In this document: one piece after another, positions 6,012-6,925 of the stretch
How positions within the stretch are numbered: position 1 is the first letter of the stretch
Layout of the letters: every line of letters begins with the position of its first letter
Source: DASUSF01 sp036375275
GTDB taxonomy: Bacteria > Pseudomonadota > Alphaproteobacteria > Geminicoccales > Geminicoccaceae
Reading direction: 5' to 3'
DNA length: 6,925 bases
Assembly: GCA_036375275.1 (NCBI GenBank)
Contig: DASUSF010000284.1
Coordinates: forward strand, 1-6,925
Position numbers and translations under genes: made by a program
Notes under the pieces: model-generated
Told to the model about the DNA's origin: nothing
The model's input: only the letters and a program-made list of their open reading frames with translations
Database searches by the model: none

Positions 6012-6911
6012 TCAGACGGTCTCGACCCCGACGTGTGCGGCCGTCCAGGCGCCGGGCCAGACCTCGGCGGCGCCATCCCGGAGCTCGCGGATCAGGCCTA
6101 GCGGCAGGTGGACGAGGGTGAGCGGGCCCGGCCCATCCGCACCGTCGTAGGGGCCATCCTCGATCAGGAGTCCGGTCGAGCCGAGCTCGCGCTCGCACGG
6201 CAGGTAGGCTGCGGCGCCGCCCACGTTCGGGAACCGCTCGACCCCCGCCCGCCCGATGCAGCCGACCACGCAGGTCGCGCACATCAGCTCCACGGCGCGG
6301 GCCTTCGCGCAGGTCGTGACCCGGGCGAAGCCGGCGCGCCGGGCGGTCTGCGACGGCACCAGGATCAGGTCCACCTGCTCGTGCGCGAGGCGGGCGGCGA
6401 GCGCCGGCAGCTCGATGTCGAGGCAGACCAGGGTCGCGATCCGAAGACCCCGCCAGCCCACCACACGGACCACGCCGTCGCCGGGCTCCAGGCGCCAGGA
6501 CGCGGGATCGCGCTCGGCCGGCGTCAGGCAGAGCTTGTCCTGCCCGACCCGGCGGCCGTCCGGCAGCAGGAGCCAGGCGCGGTTCCGGTAGGTGCCGTCG
6601 CCGACGGCGGCCGGCATGCTCCCCGCGAGCAGCGCCACCTCGTGCAGCGCCGCGAGCCCGGCCATGGCGGCCAGCAGCGCGTCCGCCGCGCCGGCCATCC
6701 ACGCCACCTCGCGCTCGGGCGTAGTCCCGACCGGGGCCCAGCCCCACCAGGCGGCGGAGGTGTACTCCGGCAGCGCGAGGAGCGAGGCGCCCGCTGCCCT
6801 GCTCTCGTCGAGGCGCCGGTCCAGCTGCGCCAGCCAGTCGCCGGGTTCGGCGAAGCGCTGGTCCATGTTGAGCGCCCAGAGCGCCACGGTGAGGCTTCCA
6901 GGCGGGCTCAC
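6012..6911 (-). CDS. Carbon-nitrogen hydrolase (nitrilase superfamily)
   Basis: A 299-residue cytoplasmic hydrolase expected to cleave an amide or related carbon-nitrogen bond; substrate unknown. The Glu-Lys-Cys triad is visible as Glu49 (LALPEY), Lys126 (GQDKLCLTPAE) and Cys163 (LVCLDIELPAL). The segment after the nucleophile (LILVPSQTARRAGFARVTTCAKARAVE, about 182-208) resembles the YhcX/Rim1-like subgroup, whose other members include forms fused to an N-terminal GNAT acetyltransferase. The start is GTG at 6911, supported by GGGAG on the minus strand at 6918-6922, six bases away; however the frame stays open to the window edge, so an N-terminal extension or fusion is not excluded. A later GTG (Val9, at 6887) is the alternative shorter start. 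Cysteines are frequent for this family (for example 201, 211, 214 and 218). It converges on the DUF188 gene with 9 bp between stops. Confidence 0.9.
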   Translation of the reverse strand: MSPPGSLTVALWALNMDQRFAEPGDWLAQLDRRLDESRAAGASLLALPEYTSAAWWGWAPVGTTPEREVAWMAGAADALLAAMAGLAALHEVALLAGSMPAAVGDGTYRNRAWLLLPDGRRVGQDKLCLTPAERDPASWRLEPGDGVVRVVGWRGLRIATLVCLDIELPALAARLAHEQVDLILVPSQTARRAGFARVTTCAKARAVELMCATCVVGCIGRAGVERFPNVGGAAAYLPCERELGSTGLLIEDGPYDGADGPGPLTLVHLPLGLIRELRDGAAEVWPGAWTAAHVGVETV

Positions 6912-6917
6912 CGTGCG

Positions 6918-6922
6918 CTCCC
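6918..6922 (-). promoter_or_regulatory. Probable ribosome binding site of the nitrilase-family gene
   Basis: GGGAG on the minus strand lies six bases before the GTG at 6911. It is the only evidence in the window that translation begins there and not further upstream beyond the edge. Confidence 0.5.
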
Positions 6923-6925
6923 GCC

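Noticed and set aside
1..6925. Mobile elements, CRISPR, tRNA, rRNA, direct-repeat arrays
   Set aside because: Reading by eye found no repeat-spacer pattern, no tRNA-like cloverleaf with a CCA-type end, no transposase frame and no terminal inverted repeats. Composition is even across the window.

Overview
The window is uniformly GC-rich DNA, densely packed with ordinary chromosomal genes. Protein sequence style, the ThiL/VTT/IlvD-Edd/YaiI gene types and the strongly G/C-biased third codon positions suggest an alphaproteobacterium, possibly of a Methylobacterium or Rhodospirillales type. This is an inference from general resemblance, since no rRNA or other taxonomic marker is present. I see no tRNA, rRNA, CRISPR array, insertion sequence, phage gene or attachment site, and no compositional break that would suggest recent transfer.

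Layout, left to right. (1) The 3' part of thiL (thiamine-monophosphate kinase, + strand), cut by the left edge and followed by a short hairpin that looks like an intrinsic terminator. (2) A six-helix-type membrane protein of the VTT/TVP38-TMEM64 (SNARE-associated, DedA-like) family, + strand. (3) After a 158-bp gap, a zinc-dependent medium-chain alcohol dehydrogenase, + strand. (4) Converging on it with a 6-bp gap, an IlvD/Edd-family dehydratase very like L-arabinonate/sugar-acid dehydratases, - strand. (5) Divergent from the dehydratase across a 146-bp shared upstream region, a 2-keto-4-pentenoate hydratase-like (MhpD-type, FAH fold) enzyme, + strand. (6) Overlapping its stop by 4 bp, a YaiI/YqxD (DUF188) protein, + strand. 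(7) Converging on that with a 9-bp gap, a nitrilase-superfamily carbon-nitrogen hydrolase, - strand, whose chosen GTG start lies 14 bases from the right edge.

How they may work together. Genes 3 to 5 form a plausible small catabolic island for sugar acids or hydroxy acids: an alcohol/polyol dehydrogenase, a dehydratase giving 2-keto-3-deoxy acids, and a 2-keto-enoate hydratase-type lyase. The shared divergent upstream region of genes 4 and 5 is the best positional argument for co-regulation. No transporter, lactonase, aldolase or regulator is inside the window, so the pathway is incomplete here and the substrate is unknown. thiL, the VTT protein, the DUF188 protein and the nitrilase have no evident functional link to it. 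I did not find a convincing undescribed system. The findings are modest leads at the level of gene context, family variants and non-coding structure.
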